Below are positions 1 through 10,861 of a stretch of DNA of 64,000 nt, one piece after another; within the stretch, counting starts at the first letter, position 1, and every line of letters starts with the position of its first letter. The position numbers were made by a program, and so were the translations under genes. The notes under the pieces were generated by a model. The model was not told the DNA's origin. It saw only the letters and a list, made by a program, of their open reading frames with translations, and ran no database searches. Source of the stretch: Pagrus major. Taxonomy: Eukaryota > Chordata > Actinopteri > Spariformes > Sparidae. Location: NCBI RefSeq assembly GCF_040436345.1, contig NC_133230.1:16998197-17062196 (forward strand), in the 5' to 3' direction.

Positions 1-795
1 GTCATCATGTTATAATACATCAGTTTCACTTATATCCATGGAGCTGCTGTGTTTAAAGATTCTCTATGAAACATAATATGCAGCTCAGTGTGAAACTCTT
101 CTTTAATTATTTTATAAGTTGTGGTGGTTGTGTGGTTGATATTTTGCACAATTGATTAATGTCATCATTTAATTCAAAGGAGAAAGTGACTTGGACAAAA
201 ACATGAAAAGAACAGTCAGAAAATGAAGGTGAGACATTTTTAAAAATGCACCTGACATGAAAGAAGTATTTTCCTGTAATGTCAGACACATTTTTATAAA
301 TTGGGGTTTTTTTGTGTCCTGTGTGACAGTCACTAAATGAATGTTACAGTTTGGGGTGCTGTTTTGTGGTAATACAGTGATGTTGTTTGTGGAAAATGTT
401 GAATATTTCTACATTTTAAATAAAAATGTGTCTGCATTATCTCAGCAGCTACATGTGAGTGTGCTTAATGTATTCAGTTATTAGTGTTAAATTAATAATT
501 CATTAACAAAGAACATGTTGAGATGTAAATGATCAATTGACTTCCTCTTGAACTTGTAATGAAAATAAAAGTGTGTTTAAGTAAAATGTGAAACATGATT
601 CACATTTGTTCCAATTTTTTATCTTTAAAAAATATATTTTAGTGTGTGCTTGGTGAGGTTCCTGTCAGCTCTGTGTTCAGTGGTCTGTGTCAGAGTCTCT
701 TCCTCTTCAGCAGCTGCAGTCGCTTCCTGCTGTAACAGCTCAGTGTCTCTGCAGTCTGACTGAGGGAGGTTTTTGTACGACGACAAATCACTGTG

Positions 796-1266
796 TGAAC
801 ACAGCAGCACTGCTGATTTCATGGTAACTCTGACAGTAATAAACTGCTGCATCTTCAGTCTGAACTCCACTGATGGTCAAAGTGAAGTCAGAGCTTCTTC
901 CACTGCCACTAAACCGAGCTGGTGTTCCTGATACAAGCGTTTTTGCATATTGTATTAGGAGCTTTGGAGGCTGTCCAGATTTCTGTTGATACCAGAACAT
1001 AGCATCATCACCATCACTGTATCTGTAAACAGCTGGGTTGCTGTTACAGGTGAGAGTGACAGTGGATCCTGGAGCAGATGTCACTACTGGAGGCTGAGTC
1101 ACTGTCACCTGACCGCTGCATCCTGCACACAAAAACAAATCATTGATTGATCAGCAGAAATAAATGAGAGAAAAGGCAGCACATCATGTCTGAAATGTTG
1201 CTGAGTGAACCAACTTGTGAAACAGCAGCAGGCCAGCGTCCAGATGAGGATGGTGATGAGAGTCAT
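796..1266 (-). CDS. IgL V segment V1a (leader + V exon)
   Basis: Kappa-like light-chain variable segment, germline. Leader exon 1215-1266 begins [11 protein letters not shown], a hydrophobic signal peptide; V exon 796-1122 begins after an AG acceptor. FR1 has TLTC, FR2 has FWYQQK, FR3 ends VYYC, so the Ig-fold cysteines and tryptophan are present. A 12-spacer RSS follows: heptamer 789-795, spacer 777-788, nonamer 768-776. The leader donor has A instead of the usual G just before GT, which may weaken splicing. Upstream are a TATA-like TTTATA (1332-1337), an E-box CAGCTG and an octamer-like ATGCAAAG (1369-1376, reverse strand CTTTGCAT). It opposes the J at 1964, so joining would invert the DNA between them. 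Confidence 0.93.
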
Positions 1267-1924
1267 GGTGGTTGTGCTTTCTGCTGTGTTGACTGACAGA
1301 TCTGAGTCCTGCAGTGTTGAACTCACAGGACTATAAACCTTCTCAGTTCACTGGAGGATCAGCTGACCATGCAAAGCCTCCTCTCTATGGAAATGATTTC
1401 TCTGCTGTCAGCGCACTGAAGGCAACATGGGACACAAAATCAGGAGAAATACTGCTTGGATTTACACCATCTATGATCTTAAAGGAACAGGGGAAAATAT
1501 TTATCTTAGAAGTGCAGTTGAGGATTTAAGGATGAGTTTGTGTCCACTGTGGTTGGTATGATATGTCTGCTTGTCTGCCTTTCATTTACTTACAGGGTTT
1601 AAAGTAGATAAAAAGTTATTTCAGTTCTGTTTAATATAAGTTATTAGTAAATCATGATTATTAAAAAAGCATCATGTTCATCTAAGCATGTAAAAATTGA
1701 TATACAATTGTATAAAAATGACTTTGTTACAAGGAGACTGTAATTATTTCTCTGTCAGGAGTAGAAAAGTCAAGCAAAATGAAAGAAATTATTCGTATTC
1801 ATTCAATATTTTCAATCCATAACGTTGGAAAATCTCTATAGATTCAAGAAATATAAATATTTTTGTGTTATTTTAAAAAGTAGAGAGTGTTTTCAGTGGA
1901 TAGATGCTTGTTCACAGTGCAGGA

Positions 1925-2001
1925 GGTTTTTGTACGGCCACTTAATGAGTTTGTATCACTGTGGAGGACTTTTGGTGGAGGAACCAAACTCATCGTTGAC
2001 T
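1925..2001 (+). CDS. IgL J segment of unit A with 23-spacer RSS
   Basis: Nonamer GGTTTTTGT 1925-1933, 23-bp spacer, heptamer CACTGTG 1957-1963, then the 38-nt J 1964-2001 encoding [12 protein letters not shown] with the FGxG motif. A GTAAGT donor follows directly, giving phase 1 splicing to the C-I exon at 2829. A 23-spacer RSS on J with a 12-spacer RSS on V is the kappa-type arrangement. Confidence 0.93.
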
Positions 2002-2469
2002 GTAAGTACCAGAGATTTTTATTTCATAAAACATGTAGCAAATATAACTTTTATCAAATATTGAACAAGATTCTGATCAAGTTTGATGTTTGTATGTTGC
2101 TGATAATTATTATTATTTCATGAAGTTGATCAAAATCTGAGAGGAAACTTGGCAGAAATCAATTTTTTTGTAACCGCATATAATTTAATTTTAAGAGGCA
2201 AAAAACAAACACATCTCTTTTATAATTGTCTGTTCTTTATGATCAGTTTGGATTGCAATTTGCTTTAAAATGATTAATATTATCCTTACAGTAAAACCTC
2301 TATTGCTCGAAACACAACTTCAGTAGTTTGATTTTATTGCAATGTTTTTATTCTGAACATTTAAACAGTTTTTACATGTAAAAAGTTGATTTTTAAACAC
2401 ATAGTATTTTATCAGTAAATGCAGCTTATCTTTGTGTTCACGCTTCATTCATTCTACATGTGGTTAAAA

Positions 2470-2489
2470 GGAAGTGAAAGAGACAGATG
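2470..2489 (+). promoter_or_regulatory. Candidate intronic enhancer core, unit A (Ets-IRF site + E-box)
   Basis: GGAAGTGAAA (2470-2479) matches the Ets-IRF composite consensus GGAANNGAAA exactly. It is followed after 4 bp by the E-box CAGATG (2484-2489). PU.1 with IRF4 binds this composite in mammalian light-chain enhancers. The site lies in the J-C intron about 350 bp before C-I and recurs in all six units; the enhancer role is inferred. Confidence 0.6.
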
Positions 2490-2828
2490 ACAAAGGTTTG
2501 AACTGTGTTCACATGAGTGTTTCAGCTCTGTCAGTTTCAACAGAAGAAAATCATCACAGGGATGAGTTATTCACTGACACACATTATGAAACACACATGA
2601 AGATGTCGTCAATAATCATCATCAGTGAACCTTTTTAGTTGCATTTAAACTTGAATCATGTGTCTGATGGTCTGATACTGAATGATTTGTGAGAGCAACA
2701 GCAGCACAACTTATTCTGTTTGATCTGATCAAAAATAAGAAGTGATCAGTTTGTCATGTGTCTTTATTACCAAGCCTTCACTCTCATGACTTTGTCTCCC
2801 CCTCTCCTCCCCCCTCTCTCTCCTCCAG

Positions 2829-3151
2829 TGGGTGTGGTGCGGCCCACCCTGACCGTCCTCCCCCCCTCCAGAAAGGAGCTGGAGCAGGACAGTGCCACAC
2901 TGGTGTGTCTGTCCAGCGGGGGCTTCCCCTCCACCTGGAGGCTGGGCTGGAAGGTGGGGGGCAGCAGCAGCTCCTCAGGGGTGTCACACAGCTCGGAGGT
3001 CCTGGGGACGGACGGCCACTACAGCTGGAGCAGCACCCTGAGCCTCTCTGCAGACCAGTGGAAGAAGGCGGGCTCAGTGAGCTGTGAGGCCAGTCTGAAT
3101 GGACAGAGCCCTGTCACTCAAAGCCTGGAGCCTGAGCGCTGCTCAGAGTAG
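2829..3151 (+). CDS. IgL constant exon C-I, unit A
   Basis: Single-exon C1-set constant domain of the light chain, about 107 residues. It starts after a pyrimidine-rich acceptor; the J-derived T completes the first codon. It has VRPTLTVLPPS at the start, ATLVC and SVSC for the domain disulfide, RLGWKV with the core tryptophan, SWSSTLSL, and a terminal ERCSE whose cysteine can bind the heavy chain. The stop TAG is at 3149-3151. An AATAAA lies at 3398-3403. It is a kappa-like teleost C; naming it L1, L2 or L3 would need a phylogeny. This copy has K where the other C-I copies have R in DQWxKAG. Confidence 0.95.
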
Positions 3152-3978
3152 AGCTTCAGCAACACTTCCTGTCTGGAGATGATGCTGCTGCTTTGATAGA
3201 GATCTTGATGAAGCTACAGATCTCCTCTGTTCACATGTTTCTGCAAGTTTCACAGCTCTCTGCTCAGTGTTTCAGTCTGCATGTTGCTGTCCAATACTGA
3301 TTTTCTTCATATTCTTCTTTATGTTCTTTACTTTCAACTTCTGCTGAATATCATCAGTTTATCTCAAAGAGAGACTCTGAACATTAAATCATCATTTAAT
3401 AAAACTGTGGATTATAAAGAGTCAGTGTCTTTGTTTTTCTTTTGTTATATATTCATCATGAAAAATATCATCTTGATCATCTCAGCATCATAACTGATGT
3501 TATATACATGAAAGAACAGGAGATGGTTGTAGTTTGTGACATCTGAATATAAAATCTCACATTTTGAACATGAAATCATTTTAGTTAATACAATAACATC
3601 AAATAAACTGTCAATTTCTTTCCTGCTTTGGACTGTTTTAGTTTTAGACTGTTTAGTGCAGCTATTAACAGAGACACTGTTAAACCCTTTCTCATGATAT
3701 CAGTGGTTAAAGTCCAACAATGACTGGTCTTTATCAGCTTACACCTAAAAATATTGGATAAATGGACAAGGATTGAAGTTTAAAACTGTGTATGGAAAAA
3801 TGTCTGTGAGGTAGTTTCAGTTTTATTCAAAATCATTGTGGTTCTGCTTGATGACTCTTGTGTTCACTGGACCAGTTCTCCTCATCACAGTCTCTTCACC
3901 AACCCTCTGCACCTGCAGCAGGCCGTTTTCACTTCAGTCAAACTGGAGGAGGTTTTCGTACGGCTCTGAATCACTGTG

Positions 3979-4474
3979 TGGACACATCACCAGCATATAG
4001 ACCCATACAGTAGTAATCTCCAACATCTTCAGCCTGAACTCCACTGATGGTCAGAGTGAATTCAGGTTCCGATCCGCTGCTGCTGAAATAACTCGGAGCA
4101 CCAGAATTAATGCTTATTTTGTAAAACAGCAGTTTAGGAGGCTGTCCAGGTTTCTGCAGGTACCAACTGAGATCATCATCAACTCCTCTACTGGCTGTAC
4201 AGCTCAGAGAGACTGTCTCTCCCACAGCAACAGCCTTTGATGCAGGAGACTGAGTCACAGATGAACTGGCGCCTGAGCCTGGAGGTAAAAGAAAGTTTAA
4301 ATATACTTCAGAAAACTCTGAGGTATTATTGTATTTCTACAAGCATGGAAATATTAAAACACAGAGTCTAACGTATTACAATAACTGTGAAATGGTCATA
4401 AAAGAAACTTCGGACTTTTCACCTTGAAGTCCAAACAGCAGCGTGGTCAGCAGAGGAGTCAGTAACATCATCAT
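3979..4474 (-). CDS. IgL V segment V2a (leader + V exon)
   Basis: Second V family, lying downstream of C-I and inverted. Leader exon 4423-4474 starts at the first of three consecutive ATGs and encodes [18 protein letters not shown] exon 3979-4278 has [39 protein letters not shown] and YYCMG. The RSS has heptamer 3972-3978, a 12-bp spacer and a variant nonamer GGTTTTCGT at 3951-3959. No clear octamer was found upstream of this family. FR3 reads SYFSSSG where related V segments have SRFSGSG. It looks intact. Confidence 0.9.
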
Positions 4475-5589
4475 TATGATTAATCTCACTGTCAGAGAGA
4501 CTGCACACACCTTTCTCAGTGGTTCATCTTAAACTGATGTAGATGCAGTGATGCAGTTATTCAAAACATCACCTTCATAGTCAAACAAGTAGTTGTGTGT
4601 GGATGGAAAATGTTTGTTTCAAATCCCAAAGAAAACCATCTGTCCACTGCACATTCACACCGACAGGGTTGGCTTTGTTTCAATATTGATCTTTTACAGG
4701 ACCAGACTCCATTATATTAGTTTATCTCATTTCATTTCAGTCATATAGTGTTGAAAATTTTTCATCAGCCATACAGCAGCATTGATACAATAGTCGTCAT
4801 GTTATAATACATCAGTTTCACTTATATCCATGGAGCTGCTGTGTTTAAAGATTCTCTATGAAACATAATACGCAGCTCAGTGTGAAACTCTTCTTTAATT
4901 ATTTTATAAATTGTGGTGGTTGTGTGGTTGATATTTTGCACAATTGATTAATTGATTAATTATTTAATTCAAAGGAGAAAGTGACTTGGACAAAAACATG
5001 AATAGAACAGTCAGAAAATGAAGGTGAGACATTTTTAAAAATGCACCTGACATGAAAGAAGTATTTTCCTGTAATGTCAGACACATTTTTATAAATTGGG
5101 GTTTTTATGTTTCCTGTGTGACAGTCACTAAATTAATGTTATAGTTTGGGGTGCTGTTTTGTGGTAATACAGTGATGTTGTTTGTGGAAAATGTTGAATA
5201 TTTCTACATTTTAAGTAAAATGTGTCTGCATTATCTCAGCAGCTACATGTGAGAGTGCTTAATTTATTCAGTTATTAGTATTAAATTAATAATTCATTAA
5301 CAATGAACATGTTGAGATGTAAATGATCAATTGACTTCCTCTTGAACTTGTAATGAAAATAAAAGTGTGTTTAAGTAAAATGTGAAACATGATTCACATT
5401 TGTTCCAATTTTTTATCTTTAAAAAATATATTTTAGTGTGTGCTTGGTGAGGTTCCTGTCAGCTCTGTGTTCAGTGGTCTGTGTCAGAGTCTCGTCCTCT
5501 TCAGCAGCTGCAGTCGCTTCCTGCTGTAACAGCTCAGTGTCTCTGCAGTCTGACTGAGGGAGGTTTTTGTACGACGACAAATCACTGTG

Positions 5590-6060
5590 TGAACACAGCA
5601 GCACTGCTGATTTCATGGTAACTCTGACAGTAATAAACTGCTGCATCTTCAGTCTGAACTCCACTGATGGTCAAAGTGAAGTCAGAGCTTCTTCCACTGC
5701 CACTAAACCGAGCTGGTGTTCCTGATACAAGCGTTTTTGCATATTGTATTAGGAGCTTTGGAGGCTGTCCAGATTTCTGTTGATACCAGAACATAGCATC
5801 ATCACCATCACTGTATCTGTAAACAGCTGGGTTGCTGTTACAGGTGAGAGTGACAGTGGATCCTGGAGCAGATGTCACTACTGGAGGCTGAGTCACAGTC
5901 ACCTGACCGCTGCATCCTGCACACAAAAACAAATCATTGATTGATCAGCAGAAATAAATGAGAGAAAAGGCAGCACATCATGTCTGAAATGTTGCTGAGT
6001 GAACCAACCTGTGAAACAGCAGCAGGCCAGCGTCCAGATGAGGATGGGGATGAGAGTCAT
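5590..6060 (-). CDS. IgL V segment V1b (leader + V exon)
   Basis: V1 family member with leader 6009-6060 ([11 protein letters not shown]) and V exon 5590-5916. The predicted V-exon protein is identical to V1a; one silent change is visible near the V-exon start. RSS: nonamer 5562-5570, 12-bp spacer, heptamer 5583-5589. The octamer-like ATGCAAAG is at 6163-6170. No J or C lies between it and the next V1 at 9198. It could still reach a J elsewhere in the array. Confidence 0.92.
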
Positions 6061-6429
6061 GGTGGTTGTGCTTTCTGCTGTGTTGACTGACAGATCTGAG
6101 TCCTGCAGTGTTGAACTCACAGGACTATAAACCTTCTCAGTTCACTGGAGGATCAGCTGACCATGCAAAGCCTCCTCTCTATGGAAATGATTTCTCTGCT
6201 CTCAGCACACTGAAGGCAACGTGGGACACAAAATCAGGAGAAATACTGCTTGGATTTACACCATCTATGATCTTAATGGAACAGAGGAAAATATTTATAT
6301 TAGAAGTGCAGTTGAGGTTTTAAGGATGAGTTTGTGTCCACTGTGGTTGGTATGATATGTCTGTTTGTCTGCCTTTGAATTACTTACAGGGTTTAAAGTA
6401 GATACATAATATATTCAATTTCTGTTTAA

Positions 6430-6490
6430 TATGAGTCAGTAAAATAAATTGTAATAATCTGTTATGTTCGTTCCAGCTTTGGACTGTTTT
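6430..6490. other. Probable J-C deletion junction
   Basis: Sequence up to about 6437 matches the upstream flank of V1 segments (compare 26,030-26,085). From about 6445 it matches sequence found after C-I (compare 28,015-28,075, ending in CTTTGGACTG). In other units about 2 kb with J and C lies between these two points. The junction sits in AT-rich sequence and was read by eye. Confidence 0.65.
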
Positions 6491-6822
6491 AGTTTTAGAC
6501 TGTTTTGTGCAGCTATTAACAGACACTGTTATACCCTTTTTTTAATATCAGTGGTTAAAGTCCAACAATAACTGGTCTTTATCAGTTTACACCTAAAAAT
6601 ATTGAATAAATGGACAAGAATTGAAGTTTAAAACTGTGTATGGAAAAATGTGAGTCTGTTTCAGTTTTATTTAGATTCATTGTGGTTCTGCTTGATGACT
6701 CTTGTGTTCACTGGACCAGTTCTCCTCATCACAGTCTCTTCACCAACCCTCTGCACCTGCAGCAGGCCGTTTTCACTTCAGTCAAACTGGAGGAGGTTTT
6801 TGTATGGCTCTGAATCACTGTG

Positions 6823-7277
6823 TGGACGTTTCACCAACACCCATACAATAGTAATCTCCTATATCTTCAGCCTGAACCCCACTGATGGTCAGAGTGTAGT
6901 CAGAACCAGAATAGCTGCCACTGAATCGAGACGGAGTTCCAGAGTTTAGAGTTGATGAAGTGTATATCAGGAGTTTGGGAGCCTGTCCAGGTTTCTGAAG
7001 GTACCAACTGAGATCATCTTCAATATCTGAACTCCCTGCAGCGCTGATGGTCACAGTCCCTCCGAGACTAACAGACTTGGATTTGTCAGTCTGAGTCAGA
7101 AAAGTGTTTGCAGAAGACTCTGAAATGAAAAATTACAAATCTTGCGAATAAAAAATCAAACAAGTTAAACAAAAATTAAGTGGAAGGAACGAACTGAATT
7201 TGCACCAAACGTTTTCAAAATCTCTCACCCTGACTCAGAAAACCCAACATGACAATCAGAGTTATTGGCGACATCAT
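6823..7277 (-). CDS. IgL V segment V3a (leader + V exon), FR1 cysteine absent
   Basis: Third V family. Leader 7229-7277 encodes [17 protein letters not shown] exon 6823-7119 encodes [43 protein letters not shown] and YYCMG. RSS: nonamer 6795-6803, 12-bp spacer, heptamer 6816-6822. ATGCAAAA at 7372-7379 is one base from the octamer. FR1 reads [11 protein letters not shown], so the usual first disulfide cysteine (TISC) is alanine. The second member of the family, V3b, has the same change. The frame is otherwise open. It sits next to V1b with no J-C between them. Confidence 0.88.
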
Positions 7278-7399
7278 CCTGATGCAGTTTTCAGTGTGAG
7301 TGCATGGAAACAGTTCAGACTCTCTGTGACATAAGATCTTAAACTCTGAGGAGCAGTGATGCATTCAAATCATGCAAAATATATTTAAGAAGGCAAACA

Positions 7400-8030
7400 C
7401 ACACCTGTTCATGTGAAACAGAAAAAGAGGAGGTGAGGTGGAGTGACAGCTCATCATCTTGAGGATCATTGGACAGTTTAAAGTCCATCTAGAACATTTT
7501 GACTTTGAGTCATTTTACATTTCTTCTCCTCATTTTAAACATCCTGCATTTCACATCCCTATAATCTCACATGACTTTGTCCTCATTAACAGGTATATAT
7601 CACCCCCTCACTATGAACTGACATGATTATTAACTGTTTTTCAATGTACTCACTTTTTCCCTAAATCCTGTTGTTGAGACTCCTTGCTAACTAGTTGAGG
7701 CTTGTGATAGCATAGCATCCTATTTAATGTTGGAAAAATAGAGCTGTGTGAATCTTATGGCAGTGAGACACGACTATCATAGGTTATAGTGAGAAAAACA
7801 CTGAATTTCATTTGTATCTCCAGGTCAAGATGCATTGGAAAAATATCACTCTTTAAATAAAACAAGAGAGAGCCTGAGCCCTGTACTCAGTCCGGAAGTT
7901 GATAGTGCGAGAGGTAGGTTATCTTAATTGAGATTTAGCTTAGCTTAGCTGAGGCTGATAACATGTGAAAACAGCTGGTTTGTCCCCATAGGCAAGTAAA
8001 TCTGACCATCAACACCTCTAAAGCTGTCGT
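7400..8030. other. Gap between IgL units, no gene seen
   Basis: No V, J or C motif, RSS or long open frame was seen. It separates the V1b-V3a unit from V1c. A short run of repeated TTAGC near 7940 resembles dispersed fish repeat sequence. Confidence 0.5.
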
Positions 8031-8490
8031 GGTGCTGACATTTCTGTCTGGTTTTGTTGTGTTTTCTGGATGTTTGTGGTCTGTCTGCACTTTGTTTCCC
8101 TCCTGTGTTCCTGAGCTCCTCCCCGGCCTGCTTTTCCCTCCACACCTGCCCTGCTTCAGCCTCGTTAGCCCTGCGCTGTTCCCTGTGTTTTCAGCAGCCA
8201 ATCAGCTCCTTTCCTGTTCTCCTGTTTCTTCACCTCAATCACCTCACCTGAGCTTCTACACCGGCACCTCATTATATCATTAGTTTGTTTTGTATTAAAG
8301 TTTATTTTTCTGTTCAGTCTCTGTTCAGTCTTGTGCTCACGTTGCCTGTTCCTGTCTCTCAGTTTTTGTTTCAATGTTTGACTTTTTTCAACAAATATTA
8401 TTGAAGGCTTTGAATCCAATCTACTTGCTTTCTCCTGCATTTGGGTCCACCGTCTCTGCTCTATTTTTGTGACACAAGTTCGCTATGTGC
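8030..8490 (+). repeat. Likely mobile-element-derived tail
   Basis: Pyrimidine-rich sequence with short frames only, running into TATTAAAG (about 8294) and a GTGACA end. The style resembles 3' ends of dispersed elements common in fish genomes. Family not assigned; a repeat library search would decide. Confidence 0.35.
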
Positions 8491-8579
8491 TTCCCTGTTT
8501 GTTTAGTCTGTACAGACCTCTCTCCACTGATTACCTGACAACCTTAAACTGAAGATGAGATTGTTGATGAAGGTTCTCA

Positions 8580-8695
8580 GTCATCCAGGTAGTGGTAATT
8601 CTAAGTGCTGTATCGTAGGCAACTGGACTTGTTTCAGTTTCTTGAAGACATCTCACCTCTCATCCAAGAGGCTTCTTCAGTTCTAACTCTGAGAT
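8580..8695. repeat. Dispersed fish repeat fragment
   Basis: Contains GGCAACTGGACTTGTTTCAG followed by CATCTCACCTCTCATCCAAG and GAGGCTTCTTCAGTTC. I recognise this block as one scattered widely in teleost genomes. Only a fragment is present. Its parent element is not identified here. Confidence 0.45.
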
Positions 8696-9197
8696 TCTAC
8701 AAAAATATTGTTTCTGGCCAGGAAATATTTGTGTTTAGCTTTAAAGGTGCTGGTGGGGGTATTTTCTTACATTTGGATGAAGCCGAGCTAGCTGTTTCCC
8801 CCCTACTTCTAGCCTTCGTGCTGATGGACAGATATGAGAGTGATATCACTCAGCAAGAAAGCAGGTGAGCATGTTTAATGTAGGTTTTTAAGATGTACAT
8901 GTTCTACAGTTTTCATAACTAAAACGACTGACTGTAGAAAATTGTGGGATGTTGGTTATTATAACAATGTTACTTTTTTAAATGGAATGAAAATATAGGA
9001 TATTAAAAAATGTATAATATATACATATATTAGTGTGAATCTATAGTGTGTGCTTGGTGAGGTTCCTGTCAGCTCTGTGTTCAGTGGTCTGTGTCAGTCT
9101 CGTCCTCTTCAGCAGCTGCAGTCGCTTCCTGCTGTAACAGCTCAGTGTCTCTGCAGTCTGACTGAGGGAGGTTTTTGTACGACGACAAATCACTGTG

Positions 9198-9665
9198 TGA
9201 ACAGATCAACACTGGTTATAGGGGGTATATTCAAACAGTAATAAACTGCTGCATCTTCAGTCTGAACTCCACTGATGCTCATAGAGAAGGCAGTCTGGCT
9301 TCCACTGCCACTAAACCGAGCTGGTGTTCCTGATACAAGTGTGCTCACAAATTTTATCATGAGCTTTGGAGTCTGTCCAGATTTCTGCTGATACCAGGAC
9401 AGACCTTCACCATCAGTGTATTTATAAGGAGCTTTGTTGGTGTTACAGGTGAGAGTGACAGTGGATCCTGGAGTAAATGTCACTACTGGAGGCTGAGTCA
9501 CAGTCACCTGACCGCTGCATCCTGCACACAAAAACAAATCATTGATTTATCAGCAGAAATAAATGAGAGAAAAGGCAGCACATCATGTCTGAAATGTTGC
9601 TGAGTGAACCAACCTGTGAAACAGCAGCAGGCCAGCGTCCAGATGAGGATGGTGATGAGAGTCAT
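9198..9665 (-). CDS. IgL V segment V1c (leader + V exon)
   Basis: Most divergent V1 member. Leader 9614-9665 ([11 protein letters not shown]); V exon 9198-9521. It keeps TLTC, LSWYQQK and VYYC, but CDR1 ([12 protein letters not shown]), CDR2 (KFVSTLV) and CDR3 (LNIPPITS) differ from the rest, and FR3 reads FSMSISG. RSS: nonamer 9170-9178, 12-bp spacer, heptamer 9191-9197. Octamer-like ATGCAAAG at 9768-9775. It opposes the J at 10346, which serves C-II. Confidence 0.92.
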
Positions 9666-10306
9666 GGTGGTTGTGCTTTCTGCTGTGTTGACTGACAGAT
9701 CTGAGTCCTGCAGTGTTGAACTCACAGAACTATAAACCTTCTCAGTTCACTGGAGGATCAGCTGACCATGCAAAGCCTCCTCTCTATGGAAATGATTTCT
9801 CTGCTCTCAACACACTGAAGGCAACGTGGGACACAAAATCAGGAGAAATACTGCTTGGATTTACACCATCTGTGATCTTAATGGAACAGAGGAACATATT
9901 TATATTAGAAGTGCAGTTGAGGACTTAAGGATGAGTTTGTGTCCACTGTGGTTGGTATGATATGTCTGCTTGTCTGCCTTTCATTTACTTACAGGGTTTA
10001 ACAGAAAATGAATAACATATTACATTTCTACTCAATTTGAGTTTAATAAACCTTATTATTTAAAAACATGTATATTTAACAATGTATCAACTGATATAAA
10101 ACTCTGAAAAATATACTTTAGTTGAACAAGACTGTCATCGTTTCTCTGTCAGGTGTAGAAAAGTAAAGAAAATTCAAGAAATAATCCCAATTTCTAAAAT
10201 AATTTCAAACTATATCATTAAACATTCTTTGTAGATTCCAAAAATATTCACATTTCTTTGTATTTAGAGTGTTTTCAGTGGATAGATGCTTGTTCACAGT
10301 GCAGGA

Positions 10307-10383
10307 GGTTTTTGTACGGCCACTTAATGAGTTTGTATCACTGTGGTACACTTTTGGTGGAGGAACCAAACTCATCATTCACT
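10307..10383 (+). CDS. IgL J segment of unit C with 23-spacer RSS
   Basis: Nonamer 10307-10315, 23-bp spacer, heptamer 10339-10345, J 10346-10383 encoding [19 protein letters not shown] donor follows. This is the J-II form (LIIH rather than LIVD), found only before C-II exons. Confidence 0.93.
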
Positions 10384-10841
10384 GTAAGTACCAGAGATTT
10401 TATTATTTCTACAACATAAAATTTTAGACTGAGTTTTGCATCAGAATGTGATAAAATAAGCAATTATTCCAGATAACATACTTTATTTTGTATTTACTAA
10501 TCTGTCTGATAATGTAGTTTGGGAAATCTTTGTGCAGAAATTAAAATTATATTACTTCTATACTGTTGGTAATGTCAAGGTAAAATTTATGCTAAATAAC
10601 TTAATTTTTTAAAATTTTATTTTTCAACTGAAATTTATTCAACAAACTCTGGTCGTAAAATTTGTCTGAGGACAACTTTAATGCTCAAAAAACCCATCAA
10701 ATTTCTCAATTCTCAGCATTTAAACATGGTTGTTATTAATAAAAATCTTTTGTAAATGCTGTTTAAACATATAATTGAGCTTATATGAACATCTATAGCT
10801 CAAGGTTGTGTTCACAGTTCGTTAGTTTAAAGCGGTGAAAA

Positions 10842-10861
10842 GGAAGTGAAACAGACAGATG
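10842..10861 (+). promoter_or_regulatory. Candidate intronic enhancer core, unit C
   Basis: GGAAGTGAAA at 10842-10851 and E-box CAGATG at 10856-10861, with the same 4-bp spacing as in C-I units. Here it lies about 680 bp before the C exon, in an intron otherwise quite different from the C-I introns. That contrast supports conservation of the site itself. Confidence 0.6.

Noticed and set aside
768-795. Regularly repeated 28-bp blocks beside V segments, briefly considered as a CRISPR-like or regulatory repeat array
   Set aside because: They are V RSSs with nonamer, 12-bp spacer and heptamer, at one per V.
1314-1529. A 71-codon plus-strand frame (MLNSQDYKPSQFTGG...) repeated upstream of V1 segments
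   Set aside because: It lies on the V1 promoter region, opposite strand, and is copied with each V1. In the V1e copy one codon (near 17,941) is a stop, and no splice or promoter evidence supports it. It is explained by duplicated promoter DNA.
2758-3087. Long alternative frames over C-I exons on both strands
   Set aside because: Shadows of the GC-rich C-I coding exon; the Ig domain frame has all conserved residues.
6823-7277. V3 segments as lambda-type V genes
   Set aside because: Their RSS has a 12-bp spacer and the framework resembles V2; lambda V segments carry 23-bp spacers.
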